DNA of 14,423 nucleotides from an uncultured Veillonella sp. (GCA_934216375.1 CAKQBP010000011.1:1-14423), one strand, 5' to 3'; positions 1 through 7,214 are shown, numbered from the stretch's first letter. Program-made: numbers and translations. The notes: a model not told the origin generated them from the letters alone.

Positions 1-157
1 TGATTACGCAATCCAAATTCAACAATTGTTGATGAATGATGGTGCTGCATTATTCTTAGGCTATCCTAAAACTAATATCGTTACAGGTTCTTACTTGAAA
101 GGTGCTGTAATGTACCCAAGTGATTACTACTGGATTACTAACAAAATTACAAAATAG
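1..157 (+). CDS. Substrate-binding protein of an ABC transporter (family 5), C-terminal end only
   Basis: Only the last 51 residues are in the window, read in frame from base 2 to the TAG at 155-157. They include ALFLGYPKTNIV and the ending SDYYWITNKITK. The same block occurs at the end of the complete binding protein at 2160-3713 (ALFLGYPKINIV, then SEYYIITKDLKKK), so the two are paralogues. Family 5 proteins capture peptides, nickel or metallophores outside the membrane. The stop lies 12 bases before the first ATPase gene, so the order here is binding protein then ATPases. The permease genes are not in the window and are presumably upstream. Confidence 0.85.
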   Translation, partial: DYAIQIQQLLMNDGAALFLGYPKTNIVTGSYLKGAVMYPSDYYWITNKITK

Positions 158-169
158 TGAGGAGCTATA

Positions 170-967
170 ATGGCAGAAAACATACTAACTGTAGAAAACC
201 TTAACATTGCGTACCAAGGTGTGCCTGCTGTTATGGATGTGAACTTTACCTTGGAACGCGGTAAGGTATTAACCATTGTAGGTGAGTCCGGATCCGGTAA
301 AACTACTGTAATCCGGGCCCTCATGGGTTTATTACCTGTAGGTGGTGAGGTTACAGACGGTACAATGATCTTTAACGGTCACGACCTTCGTACCCTATCT
401 AAGTCAGAATGGAGAGCCATACGTGGTAAAGATATGGCTATGATTTTCCAAGATAGTGGTAGTGCATTAGATCCAATTGTTCGCATTGGTAAACAATTTA
501 GAGAATTGTTTACATCTCATATTGAAATCACTAATGATGAATGTGATCGACGAGCAATTGAGTTATTAGAATCTGTATCTCTTCCTAATGGAGCGGATAT
601 ATTGCGCCGTTATCCACACGAATTATCTGGTGGTCAACGTCAACGTGTTGGTATTGCTATGGCGTTAGCATTGGACCCAGCATTACTCATCGGTGACGAA
701 CCGACATCTGCACTCGATGTAACAACACAATCTCAAGTGGTTATGCAAATGCTTGAACTAGCTAAAGAGCATAATTCTGCAATAGTCATGGTAACTCATA
801 ACCTTGGTGTAGCAGCGTATATGTCTGACTATATTATTGTTATGAAAAAGGGCTGTGTTGTAGATGCTGGAACCCCACAAGATATTTTGGAAAATCCATC
901 TAATGAATATACGAAACAACTAAAAGACGCTGTGCCAACATTGGGAGGAGGTCGTTACATTGACTAA
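170..967 (+). CDS. ABC transporter ATP-binding protein, NikD/DppD/OppD type
   Basis: 265 residues, the usual size for a NikD-type ATPase. Visible in order: Walker A GESGSGKT at about 38-45, Q-loop glutamine 94 in MIFQD, signature LSGGQRQR at 152-159, Walker B LLIGDE ending at E177, D-loop SALD at 180-183 and switch histidine 210. It would hydrolyse ATP on the cytoplasmic face and drive uptake together with the second ATPase and two permeases outside the window. ATG 170 is preceded by GGAG at 161-164. It sits 12 bases after the binding-protein stop and its end overlaps the next gene, so the three are one operon. Peptide, nickel or metallophore cannot be told apart from the ATPase alone. Confidence 0.93.
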   Translation: MAENILTVENLNIAYQGVPAVMDVNFTLERGKVLTIVGESGSGKTTVIRALMGLLPVGGEVTDGTMIFNGHDLRTLSKSEWRAIRGKDMAMIFQDSGSALDPIVRIGKQFRELFTSHIEITNDECDRRAIELLESVSLPNGADILRRYPHELSGGQRQRVGIAMALALDPALLIGDEPTSALDVTTQSQVVMQMLELAKEHNSAIVMVTHNLGVAAYMSDYIIVMKKGCVVDAGTPQDILENPSNEYTKQLKDAVPTLGGGRYID

Positions 968-1775
968 TTACGCAGTAGAAATTAAGAATGTATATAAACG
1001 ATTCCCACTTCCTACTGGTGGTGAGCTCGAAGCATGTAAGGATATTAATATAACTCTCGAAAAAGGTCAGTCCCTTGGTATTGTAGGTGAATCTGGCTCT
1101 GGGAAAACAACATTGGTTCGTATGATCATGAAGATGCTTCCTATTACGGAAGGCGAGATTTATGTAGATGGTGTAGAGATTCAACATATGAACTCTGAAC
1201 AAACGAAAGAATATCGTAAAAAGATTCAAATGGTATTTCAAGATCCATCTGCAGCTTTTAATCCACGTATGAAGGTCAAAGATATCATCCTCGAGCCACT
1301 CTATAATTTTGGTCTTCTTGAAAAGGGAAAGGAAGAGCAAATCGCAGGTGACTATTTGGAAATGGTAGATTTACCACGTGAGTTTATGCATCGTTATCCT
1401 CATGAAATGTCTGGTGGTCAACGCCAACGTGTTGCCATTGCTCGTGCTATCGTTTTAGAGCCCGAAATCCTGGTGTTAGACGAGGCTACTAGTGCTCTAG
1501 ACGTATCTGTACAAGACTCCATTGCGTACCTTTTGGCGCGTTTACAAAAAAAGAAAAATTTAACATACCTATTTATTGCTCATGATATTGCCTTTATTCG
1601 TACGATGTGCCACAAGGTGGTCGTAATGTACAAAGGTGCTATCGTTGAAGAACTAGATGCTTTCCACTTGGCGGATGCAAAACATCCATATACAAAGGTT
1701 TTATTGAGCTCTATCTTTGAAATTGGCCAAGATCATAAGCCGCTTACCTTGGATGAGGCTGCATTAGAAGCTTAA
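960..1775 (+). CDS. ABC transporter ATP-binding protein, NikE/DppF/OppF type
   Basis: 271 residues. Walker A GESGSGKT at 43-50, Q-loop Q94, signature MSGGQRQR at 150-157, Walker B ILVLDE ending at E175 and switch histidine 208. After it lies the short C-terminal extension usual for this family, with the HPYTK motif at about 242-246. It is the partner of the preceding NikD-type ATPase; in these importers the two form a heterodimer. The start is TTG 960, which overlaps the upstream stop (TAA 965-967) by eight bases. A strong GGGAGGAGG at 943-951, eight bases before the TTG, decides this start and suggests translational coupling. Two consecutive stops (TAA TAG) end the gene. Confidence 0.93.
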   Translation: MTNYAVEIKNVYKRFPLPTGGELEACKDINITLEKGQSLGIVGESGSGKTTLVRMIMKMLPITEGEIYVDGVEIQHMNSEQTKEYRKKIQMVFQDPSAAFNPRMKVKDIILEPLYNFGLLEKGKEEQIAGDYLEMVDLPREFMHRYPHEMSGGQRQRVAIARAIVLEPEILVLDEATSALDVSVQDSIAYLLARLQKKKNLTYLFIAHDIAFIRTMCHKVVVMYKGAIVEELDAFHLADAKHPYTKVLLSSIFEIGQDHKPLTLDEAALEA

Positions 1776-1850
1776 TAGGAAAATTTACTTTCAAAATTTC
1801 AAAAGCATAAATTTGAAATGTAGAGAGTTACATCGGATAGGTAAACTTAA

Positions 1851-1885
1851 AATAGCAGTTAGTTTCAAGACTAACTGCTATTTTT
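1851..1885 (+). terminator. Rho-independent terminator of the ABC operon
   Basis: A perfect 13-base stem, AATAGCAGTTAGT (1851-1863) with ACTAACTGCTATT (1870-1882), loop TTCAAG, runs into a T-tract (1881-1885). It ends the ATPase operon about 75 bases after the stop and separates it from the following binding-protein gene. Confidence 0.9.
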
Positions 1886-1946
1886 ATGCATAGTTAAGAT
1901 ATGAAATTTTTTAATAAATATATTGAAATGTTTCTCAAATTATACA

Positions 1947-2006
1947 TTGTGTTAACACCTAATATATAGTATAGTTGACTGTATAAAATATACCCCTATG
2001 GGTATA
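1947..2006 (+). promoter_or_regulatory. Promoter with CsoR/RcnR-like inverted repeat upstream of the second binding protein
   Basis: In the 384-base gap 1776-2159, after the terminator, TTGTGT (1947-1952) and TATAGT (1970-1975) are 17 bases apart, giving a plausible start near 1982. Just downstream is the inverted repeat TATACCC-CTAT-GGGTATA (1989-2006), with perfect seven-base arms. C/G-tract cores flanked by TA-rich arms are typical operators of the CsoR/RcnR/CstR family of metal or sulfur sensors. The position, about +7 to +24, fits repression. The rest of the leader to 2159 is AT-rich and I see no further structure. The ribosome binding site is the purine-rich run at about 2142-2154. The promoter is moderately supported and the regulator class is inference. 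Confidence 0.55.
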
Positions 2007-2159
2007 ACAAGATATGCTCATATGAAGTGATGTACATAGATTTTTTTATATTAACTATTGTAAAAGCAGGTTATATTTACTAGATTATGTTAATGCAAAA
2101 AATAGTGAGTATCTGAGTATAAATAGATAGTTGATGTGTGTAGAAAGGTAGGTGTATAA

Positions 2160-3713
2160 ATGAAAGGATTACGCAAGGCTTTACTAATTGGTATGACCCT
2201 TGGTGTGACTATGCTCGGAACTGTTGGTTGTATAAATCAAGATTCTGCTTCATCTAATGATGTATTAAAGGTAGGGGCTATTAGTTTTGCTGGCACATTA
2301 GAACCAACGGAAAATTATTTTAGTTGGGCCGTTGTACGATTTGGTATAGGTGAAACGCTTATCAAGTTTGATGATCAAATGAAAGCAACGCCTTGGCTTG
2401 CCACCTCTTGGAAGCAAGGTGATGACAAGTTAACATGGACTTTCACCATCAATGATAAAGTTAAATTCTCAAATGGTAATAGTTTGACAGCTGAGGCGGT
2501 AAAAGCATCTTTAGAACGAACTTTTGCTAAAAGTAAACGAGCAAAAACGTTCTTTAACTATACAGAAATTACTGCTAACGGTCAGGAGTTGACCATCAAG
2601 ACTGACAAGGAATATTATAACTTGCCCAACTTGTTAGGAGATCCATTGTTTTTGATTATGGATGTGACAGCAGAGGCGAATGGTCGTGATATTGCAAAGG
2701 AAGGTCCTATTGGTACTGGTCCATATGTAGTATCCTCTTTCACAAAAGAGCGTGCTGAACTAAAACGTAATGATAATTACTGGGATGGTAAAGCAGGCTT
2801 TGCCAAGGTTGAGATCCCTTCCATTAATGATGCGAATACGCGTGCTATGGCATTACAATCTGGTGATGTAGATATGGCTATTAGCATTGGACCTGGTGAA
2901 TATAGTATCTTCCAAAATGATAAGAACTTTACTATCTATGAAATGTCTTCCTTGCGTGACGTATTTGTTCGTATGGGGCAAAAGGGGAAACTACGAAATC
3001 CAAATCTTCGTGCAGCCCTCATTGCAGCAGCAGACCGTGAGTCTTATGCGAAAAATCTCATGAAAGATACGTTTGTAGCTGGTAAGGCTCCATTGCCGCC
3101 ATCCATCGATTATGGTTTTAACCAATTACGTGATCCTAATAAATATAATGTAGAGCGCGCTAAAGAATTACTTAAACGAGAAGGCTATGAAGATACGAAT
3201 GGTGATGGCATTGTCGATAAAGATGGTGAAAACCTCGTACTTGATTTTTATGCCTACACGACTCGTCCTGAATTGCCATTATATGCGGAAGCATTACAAG
3301 CGGACTACAAAAAAATCGGTGTAGATTTACGAATTAAAATCGTAGATTATGCGGTTATCGACACATTATCTCAATCTGGTGATTATGATATGATTATCTC
3401 CAGTGTTGTAACCGCTAATACGGGTCAACCAGTATGGTTCTTGAAACAATATTGGGGTACAGGCGTTGAAACTAATGGGTCTGGCTTCTCTAATCCTCGT
3501 TTCGATGAATTGTTGGCTCTTGGTGAAAGTAGTAGCGATCCAGTGGTGCGTCGTAATGCGGTTATCAATGCCCAACAACTGATGTTAGATAACGCTGTAG
3601 CATTATTCCTTGGGTATCCTAAAATTAATATTGTAGGTAATAAACATATTGATGGTATCAAGATAACACCGTCTGAATATTACATCATTACAAAAGATTT
3701 GAAAAAGAAATAA
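2160..3713 (+). CDS. Substrate-binding lipoprotein of a peptide/nickel-type ABC transporter (family 5, NikA-like)
   Basis: 517 residues. The N-terminus has a lysine/arginine start, a hydrophobic segment and a lipobox TVGC ending at Cys24, so the mature protein should be lipid-anchored outside the cytoplasmic membrane. The segment TWTFTINDKVKFSNG at about 92-106 and the later IGTGPY are hallmarks of family 5 binding proteins. The first resembles E. coli NikA (TWTFTLRDDVKFSNG), from memory. The C-terminus is paralogous to the protein whose end opens the window. No permease or ATPase follows; the next gene is on the opposite strand. It may therefore deliver a second substrate to the upstream transporter. 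It has its own promoter and possible metal-sensor operator. Nickel, cobalt or metallophore is the favoured substrate, but a peptide cannot be excluded. Confidence 0.85.
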   Translation: MKGLRKALLIGMTLGVTMLGTVGCINQDSASSNDVLKVGAISFAGTLEPTENYFSWAVVRFGIGETLIKFDDQMKATPWLATSWKQGDDKLTWTFTINDKVKFSNGNSLTAEAVKASLERTFAKSKRAKTFFNYTEITANGQELTIKTDKEYYNLPNLLGDPLFLIMDVTAEANGRDIAKEGPIGTGPYVVSSFTKERAELKRNDNYWDGKAGFAKVEIPSINDANTRAMALQSGDVDMAISIGPGEYSIFQNDKNFTIYEMSSLRDVFVRMGQKGKLRNPNLRAALIAAADRESYAKNLMKDTFVAGKAPLPPSIDYGFNQLRDPNKYNVERAKELLKREGYEDTNGDGIVDKDGENLVLDFYAYTTRPELPLYAEALQADYKKIGVDLRIKIVDYAVIDTLSQSGDYDMIISSVVTANTGQPVWFLKQYWGTGVETNGSGFSNPRFDELLALGESSSDPVVRRNAVINAQQLMLDNAVALFLGYPKINIVGNKHIDGIKITPSEYYIITKDLKKK

Positions 3714-3736
3714 AGTTTGCTGCTTACATAAAAATA

Positions 3737-3766
3737 AAAGGACTAGCTCGCATGGGCTAGTCCTTT
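3737..3766. terminator. Bidirectional terminator between convergent genes
   Basis: The stem AAAGGACTAGC (3737-3747) pairs with GCTAGTCCTTT (3756-3766). On the plus strand it follows the binding-protein stop by 23 bases. Read on the minus strand, the gene ending at 3781 is followed by the same hairpin and then TTTTATTTTTATG, a good U-tract. The plus-strand tail is less U-rich. Confidence 0.8.
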
Positions 3767-3780
3767 GTGTTATCTAAATA

Positions 3781-4710
3781 TTATTTTTTTTCTGTTACAT
3801 CTAAGTCTGCCATGTTAACTGCATTGGCCTTGCCAATCATTTTATTATACTTGGTAAATAATTGCGTATAAGCTTCGCCATAAGATGAGTTGATAATAAT
3901 GTAGTTGCGTGCCTCTGCAACAAATTCTTTTACTGAGTCTTGATACTCTCTTACCGCATTTTGTACTTCTGGTGTAGTACCAGGTTGTAATTTATTGAGG
4001 CGTTGTGTAATTTGTTGTAAGTTTGATTCTACCTTTTGAGTGTCTGTATTCCCATCTGGATCAATAAGGTCAATAGTTTGTGCTGTTATGAGATTTATCT
4101 CTATAAAGTTAACCGCATTTTCCCGTTTTTCTCCCTGATACTCAGTCATGCGTTCGTTATAAAGCTCATTATTACGATTATCTAAAGCTAAGTCTAATGC
4201 ATTATATGTAGCGTAGAACTGTTCTGCTAAAGGTACATATTGAGCTGCCAGCTCATCGCTACCTTTATAATTATCCTTTTCATAACGACGTTCCACATAG
4301 TAAGATTGCAACTGATCAGCAATAGGAATAATTTGATCAAGTACTACGAGGACATCATTTGTTGCTTGGTTTACATCTTCATAGGGCGTAGAACTATCTT
4401 GTTTTGCTACCTCTAATGCAGCTTTAAGTTCCTTATATTTAGGTAAGGTAATCGTCGTATTATGAGACCCATTGCGCAACTCTTCAAGAGTTGGCTGTAA
4501 TTGGCTAGCATAGGCTACACTGTATGAGTTATATGCATCTAATGCAACAATATAAGGTCGTATGGCGTTGATTTTATCGTCAACGGTTGATCGATATAAA
4601 ATTGTCGTTGTATTGGATGATAAGAGTGTATACACCCCATAGATCCCACCACCGATAATAGCAGCACCAAGCACAATGGCTGCTATTAACTTGATGTACC
4701 CCTTTTTCAA
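3781..4710 (-). CDS. Membrane-anchored extracytoplasmic protein, probable DUF3829 (YiiG-like) family
   Basis: 309 residues. A short basic N-terminus precedes one hydrophobic segment at about 8-30 (IKLIAAIVLGAAIIGGG onward) without a lipobox, so it is probably a membrane anchor or uncleaved signal. The remainder is hydrophilic and probably mostly helical, with repeated Y/N/L-rich stretches such as IVALDAYNSYSVAYASQL and AEQFYATYNALDLALDNRN. That pattern recalls DUF3829 proteins, which are bacterial envelope proteins of unknown function; the assignment is from memory. The start is TTG 4710: AAGGAG lies nine bases upstream (complement of 4720-4725) and no ATG fits. It is monocistronic, has its own extended -10 promoter and converges on the binding-protein gene. 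I cannot assign a role. Confidence 0.7.
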   Translation of the reverse strand: MKKGYIKLIAAIVLGAAIIGGGIYGVYTLLSSNTTTILYRSTVDDKINAIRPYIVALDAYNSYSVAYASQLQPTLEELRNGSHNTTITLPKYKELKAALEVAKQDSSTPYEDVNQATNDVLVVLDQIIPIADQLQSYYVERRYEKDNYKGSDELAAQYVPLAEQFYATYNALDLALDNRNNELYNERMTEYQGEKRENAVNFIEINLITAQTIDLIDPDGNTDTQKVESNLQQITQRLNKLQPGTTPEVQNAVREYQDSVKEFVAEARNYIIINSSYGEAYTQLFTKYNKMIGKANAVNMADLDVTEKK

Positions 4711-4737
4711 CTGCGCACGCTCCTTGAAAACACACTA

Positions 4738-4797
4738 ACTCTTTTGGATCCATTTGGACAGACTAATGTCCTAAGAGTAATTATTTACATTATATCA
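4738..4797 (-). promoter_or_regulatory. Extended -10 promoter and structured leader of the DUF3829-like gene
   Basis: On the minus strand TGATATAAT (complement of 4789-4797) is a perfect extended -10 element; the -35 is only a T-run. Between the predicted start near 4782 and the gene, two nested inverted repeats occur: ACTCTT (4738-4743) with AAGAGT (4773-4778), and GGACA (4756-4760) with TGTCC (4767-4771). They could form a small leader hairpin. Positions 4798-4980 are very AT-rich with no gene I can support. Confidence 0.55.
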
Positions 4798-4980
4798 CAA
4801 CTTTACGTGGCAAAAAAGACGTATAGATACGATAATTATAAGGAATAGATGAAAATGTTAGATTTAAATGTATATTTATATTTATAATTAGCGATTAATT
4901 GATGAATGAGGCTGTAAGCTGTTATAAAAATATACTTTTAAAAGTAAAACTATATACTCTCTAGACGTTGTAGCTGCGGC

Positions 4981-4989
4981 TGGTATAAT
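4981..4989 (+). promoter_or_regulatory. Extended -10 promoter upstream of the helicase remnant
   Basis: TGGTATAAT has the TGn extension plus a consensus -10 box (4984-4989). I see no good -35. It lies 36 bases before the ATG at 5025, which has GGGAG just upstream, so the remnant's transcription and translation signals appear intact. Confidence 0.5.
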
Positions 4990-5024
4990 AGCAAGTATAG
5001 TATTCATTATATAGGGAGTTCGTT

Positions 5025-5189
5025 ATGTCAGAATCGAATCAATTAATCAATTTTGCTACATCTTCGGAACTTATTGCTAATGGGGAAGGGCGTAATGTAT
5101 TATCTGCCATTGAAGATGGGTTACGCAATTGTGATGAGTTTTTAATATCAGTAGCATTTTATTGTATATCCCGTTGTACTCGTATATAA
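5025..5189 (+). pseudogene. N-terminal remnant of a PLD-type DEAD/DEAH-box helicase gene (DUF3427-type)
   Basis: A 54-codon open frame starts at ATG 5025, preceded by GGGAG, and ends at TAA 5187-5189. Residues 24-45 (NVLSAIEDGLRNCDEFLISV, then AF) match, from memory, the first strand/helix of the phospholipase-D-like domain that opens large DEAD/DEAH helicases carrying DUF3427, where SVAF is normally followed by the rest of the nuclease-like domain. Here SVAF is followed by nine unrelated residues (YCISRCTRI) and a stop, so a full protein of many hundred residues is reduced to its start. A deletion joining the 5' end of the gene to downstream sequence near 5158-5160 is the simplest explanation. 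A 54-residue peptide could still be made. The original role, possibly DNA repair or defence, is inference. Confidence 0.65.
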
Positions 5190-5190
5190 T
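5162..5190 (+). promoter_or_regulatory. Promoter of the sulfurtransferase gene
   Basis: TTGTAT (5162-5167), 17 bases, TATAAT (5185-5190) predicts a start near 5197 and a leader of about 44 bases. A second TATAAT at 5217-5222 is too close to the ribosome binding site (AAAGGAG, 5228-5234) to be preferred. The promoter overlaps the end of the helicase remnant. Confidence 0.65.
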
Positions 5191-5240
5191 AATATTATCA
5201 GATTTGTATTTTTCGATATAATCAAAGAAAGGAGTACAAT

Positions 5241-6059
5241 ATGTCAAATTTTATCACTCCTAAAGAATTATTAGCTTGTTTCGATGAGGTCATCATTTTA
5301 GATGCTCGAGGGTATCAAGATTATAAAAAGGGCCATATTAAGGGTTCTTATGCGGTAGATTTAGATAAGGATTTAACAGGTCCTTTGGGCGAGCATGGTG
5401 GTCGTCATCCGTTGCCAGATATGGAACGATTGGCTCATACCTTTGAGTCTTATGGTATCACTCGCAACTCCAAGGTTGTAGTATATGATTCTTGGCTATT
5501 TTTAGCGGGTCGTCTTTGGTGGACGTTGCGCTACATGGGCTTAACTGATGTACGTGTATTGTCTGGTGGTGTTGAACGTTGGGTTAGAGAGGGCCATCTT
5601 TTAACTAAAGAGCCGACTCCATTACCTGCTGAACCATCTATCTTTAACTACGAGTTGCAAACGCATATGGTTATGAGCCGTGATGAGGTACTCAAGGCTA
5701 GTGAAAGCGGAGATCATGTTATCATTGATGCTCGTGCGCCATTCCGTTATGATGGATCTCAAGTAGATACGATGGATGGGATGACAGGCCATATCCCTGG
5801 CGCTGTTAATCACTTTTATGAAAGTGGTTATACTGTAGATGGGCCTAAGTCTTTGAAAGACTTAGAGGCCGAGTATTACAACGAAATTTACCAAAATCGG
5901 CCAGTTGTAACGTACTGTGGGTCTGGTGTCACTGCTTGTAATGCGTTGTTAACCATGAGCGAAGTAGGGCTTGAATCTGCTTTATATGTTGGTAGTTCTA
6001 GTGACTGGGTAACCTATGAAGGCTTCCCACTTAATACTGGTGTAGAAACATTAAACTAA
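5241..6059 (+). CDS. Sulfurtransferase with two rhodanese domains (thiosulfate/3-mercaptopyruvate type)
   Basis: 272 residues, the normal length of a two-domain rhodanese. The first domain (about 5-120) has DARGYQDYKKGHIKGS at 21-36 but VYDSW at 81-85, with no cysteine, so it is the usual inactive domain. The second (about 145-265) has IIDARAPFRYDG at 161-172, GHIPGAVN at 183-190 and the active loop YCGSGVTAC with catalytic Cys226. The CGSGVT loop resembles that of SseA-type mercaptopyruvate sulfurtransferases, but thiosulfate as donor cannot be excluded. No signal peptide is visible, so it is cytoplasmic. It moves a sulfane sulfur to cyanide, thiols or protein acceptors. ATG 5241 has AAAGGAG six bases upstream. 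The small membrane-protein gene follows after 13 bases. Confidence 0.92.
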   Translation: MSNFITPKELLACFDEVIILDARGYQDYKKGHIKGSYAVDLDKDLTGPLGEHGGRHPLPDMERLAHTFESYGITRNSKVVVYDSWLFLAGRLWWTLRYMGLTDVRVLSGGVERWVREGHLLTKEPTPLPAEPSIFNYELQTHMVMSRDEVLKASESGDHVIIDARAPFRYDGSQVDTMDGMTGHIPGAVNHFYESGYTVDGPKSLKDLEAEYYNEIYQNRPVVTYCGSGVTACNALLTMSEVGLESALYVGSSSDWVTYEGFPLNTGVETLN

Positions 6060-6072
6060 CATAGGAGGGCGA

Positions 6073-6300
6073 ATGAATCTATTAAAACAACTATTAACGG
6101 TCGTTGCCTTTGGCTATATGTGTTATCATATTTATACCTTTGGACCAGGTATGTTTAATGTAACAGTATTGGTGATTCTTATCTTGTCGACGGTGGCTAA
6201 TTATTTCCGTGAAAAACGTGAAAGCGACCTTAAGGCCAACGAAAAAGCTCGCAAGGCTCGTGCTGAAGCAAGACATGCTAAGAAACATAAAAAGCAGTAA
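6073..6300 (+). CDS. Small membrane protein with a basic C-terminal tail, unknown function
   Basis: 75 residues. Two hydrophobic stretches, about 5-23 (KQLLTVVAFGYMCYHIYTF) and 28-44 (FNVTVLVILILSTVANY), suggest a two-helix hairpin. A strongly charged tail follows (REKRESDLKANEKARKARAE onward), rich in Lys/Arg/Ala and ending HKKQ, probably a cytoplasmic helix. It starts 13 bases after the sulfurtransferase stop, with AGGAGG at 6063-6068, so it is co-transcribed with that gene. I do not recognise the family. A role linked to sulfur transfer is possible only by position. Confidence 0.75.
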   Translation: MNLLKQLLTVVAFGYMCYHIYTFGPGMFNVTVLVILILSTVANYFREKRESDLKANEKARKARAEARHAKKHKKQ

Positions 6301-6362
6301 TATCGCTAACATATAATCGTTAGATTAGCTTACATTAAGCAAAAACTTGGCTTATATTTTAT

Positions 6363-6379
6363 GTGAAAGAGACTTTCAC
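6363..6379. repeat. Hairpin GTGAAAG-AGA-CTTTCAC in the gap before the exonuclease gene
   Basis: A perfect seven-base inverted repeat with a three-base loop. A near copy, with ten-base arms and loop ATA, is the terminator at 10737-10759. Here neither strand has a proper T-tract after the hairpin, so terminator activity is doubtful. The same gap (6301-6437) also has a weak stem TAAGC/GCTTA (6336-6354) followed by TATTTTA that could end the preceding operon. The ribosome binding site AAAGGAG for the next gene is at 6425-6431. Confidence 0.4.
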
Positions 6380-6437
6380 CAAGTTACATACGGTGAATAC
6401 TATTAGATTGATGTGAATGATCGCAAAGGAGTAAGAA

Positions 6438-7193
6438 TTGAAATTAATTTCTTGGAATGTAAACGGCCTCCGCGCCGCTGTAACAAAGGGATTTATGGAA
6501 TCCTTTAACGAATTAGATGCTGATATTTTTTGTTTGCAAGAAACTAAATTGCAACCTGACCAAATTTCTTTAGAGTTGCCAGGTTATGAGCAATATTGGA
6601 ATAGCGCTGTGAAAAAAGGGTATAGTGGTACTGCCGTATTCACGCGCATTAAGCCTTTGTCTGTAACTAATGGTATCGGCATTGAAGAGCACGATCAAGA
6701 GGGCCGTGTTATCACTGCTGAATATGATAATTTCTATTTAGTATGCTGCTACACACCTAATAGCCAACGAGAATTGGCACGCCTCGACTATCGTATGACT
6801 TGGGAAGATGCGTTCCGTAATTATTTGCTTGAACTAGATAAGAAAAAACCAGTGATTCTTTGTGGTGATTTGAACGTAGCTCATCAGGAAATAGACCTTA
6901 AGAACCCTAAGACAAATCGTAAAAATGCGGGCTTTTCCGATGAAGAACGTGCTAAAATGACTGAGCTCTTAGGTGCAGGCTTTACAGATACATTCCGCCA
7001 TCTCTATCCAGATGCGATTGAAGAATACAGCTGGTGGTCCTACATGGGGAAAGCTCGTGAACGAAATACAGGATGGAGAATTGACTATTTCATCACATCT
7101 AAACGTCTTGACGATAAAATCCAAGAAGCTAAGATTCACCAACAAATCTTTGGCTCTGATCACTGTCCAGTAGAATTGGTTATTGATCTATAA
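6438..7193 (+). CDS. xth: Exodeoxyribonuclease III / AP endonuclease (ExoA/XthA family)
   Basis: 251 residues, typical for ExoA-type enzymes. Family motifs and catalytic residues appear in order: SWNVNGLRA at 5-13 (Asn7), LQETK at 33-37 (metal-binding Glu35), GDLNVAH at 143-149 (Asp144, Asn146), WRIDY at 213-217 (Asp216) and SDHCP at 240-244 (Asp241, His242). It cleaves DNA at abasic sites and has 3' repair exonuclease activity in base excision repair, in the cytoplasm. The start is TTG 6438, with AAAGGAG at 6425-6431 six bases before it. The first ATG is residue 20 and would lose catalytic Asn7, so TTG is required. It is flanked by gaps and a terminator and appears monocistronic. Confidence 0.95.
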   Translation: MKLISWNVNGLRAAVTKGFMESFNELDADIFCLQETKLQPDQISLELPGYEQYWNSAVKKGYSGTAVFTRIKPLSVTNGIGIEEHDQEGRVITAEYDNFYLVCCYTPNSQRELARLDYRMTWEDAFRNYLLELDKKKPVILCGDLNVAHQEIDLKNPKTNRKNAGFSDEERAKMTELLGAGFTDTFRHLYPDAIEEYSWWSYMGKARERNTGWRIDYFITSKRLDDKIQEAKIHQQIFGSDHCPVELVIDL

Positions 7194-7214
7194 AATTTCA
7201 GCGAATGTAAATGC

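Noticed and set aside
900..1340. 146-codon open frame on the minus strand across the two ATPase genes
   Set aside because: It lies antisense over well-supported ATPase motifs, has no family features and is rich in rare-looking residues; a shadow frame.
4933..4946. Perfect palindrome TACTTTTAAAAGTA
   Set aside because: It is purely AT-like sequence in a very AT-rich gap, with no clear link to a promoter; such palindromes are expected by chance.
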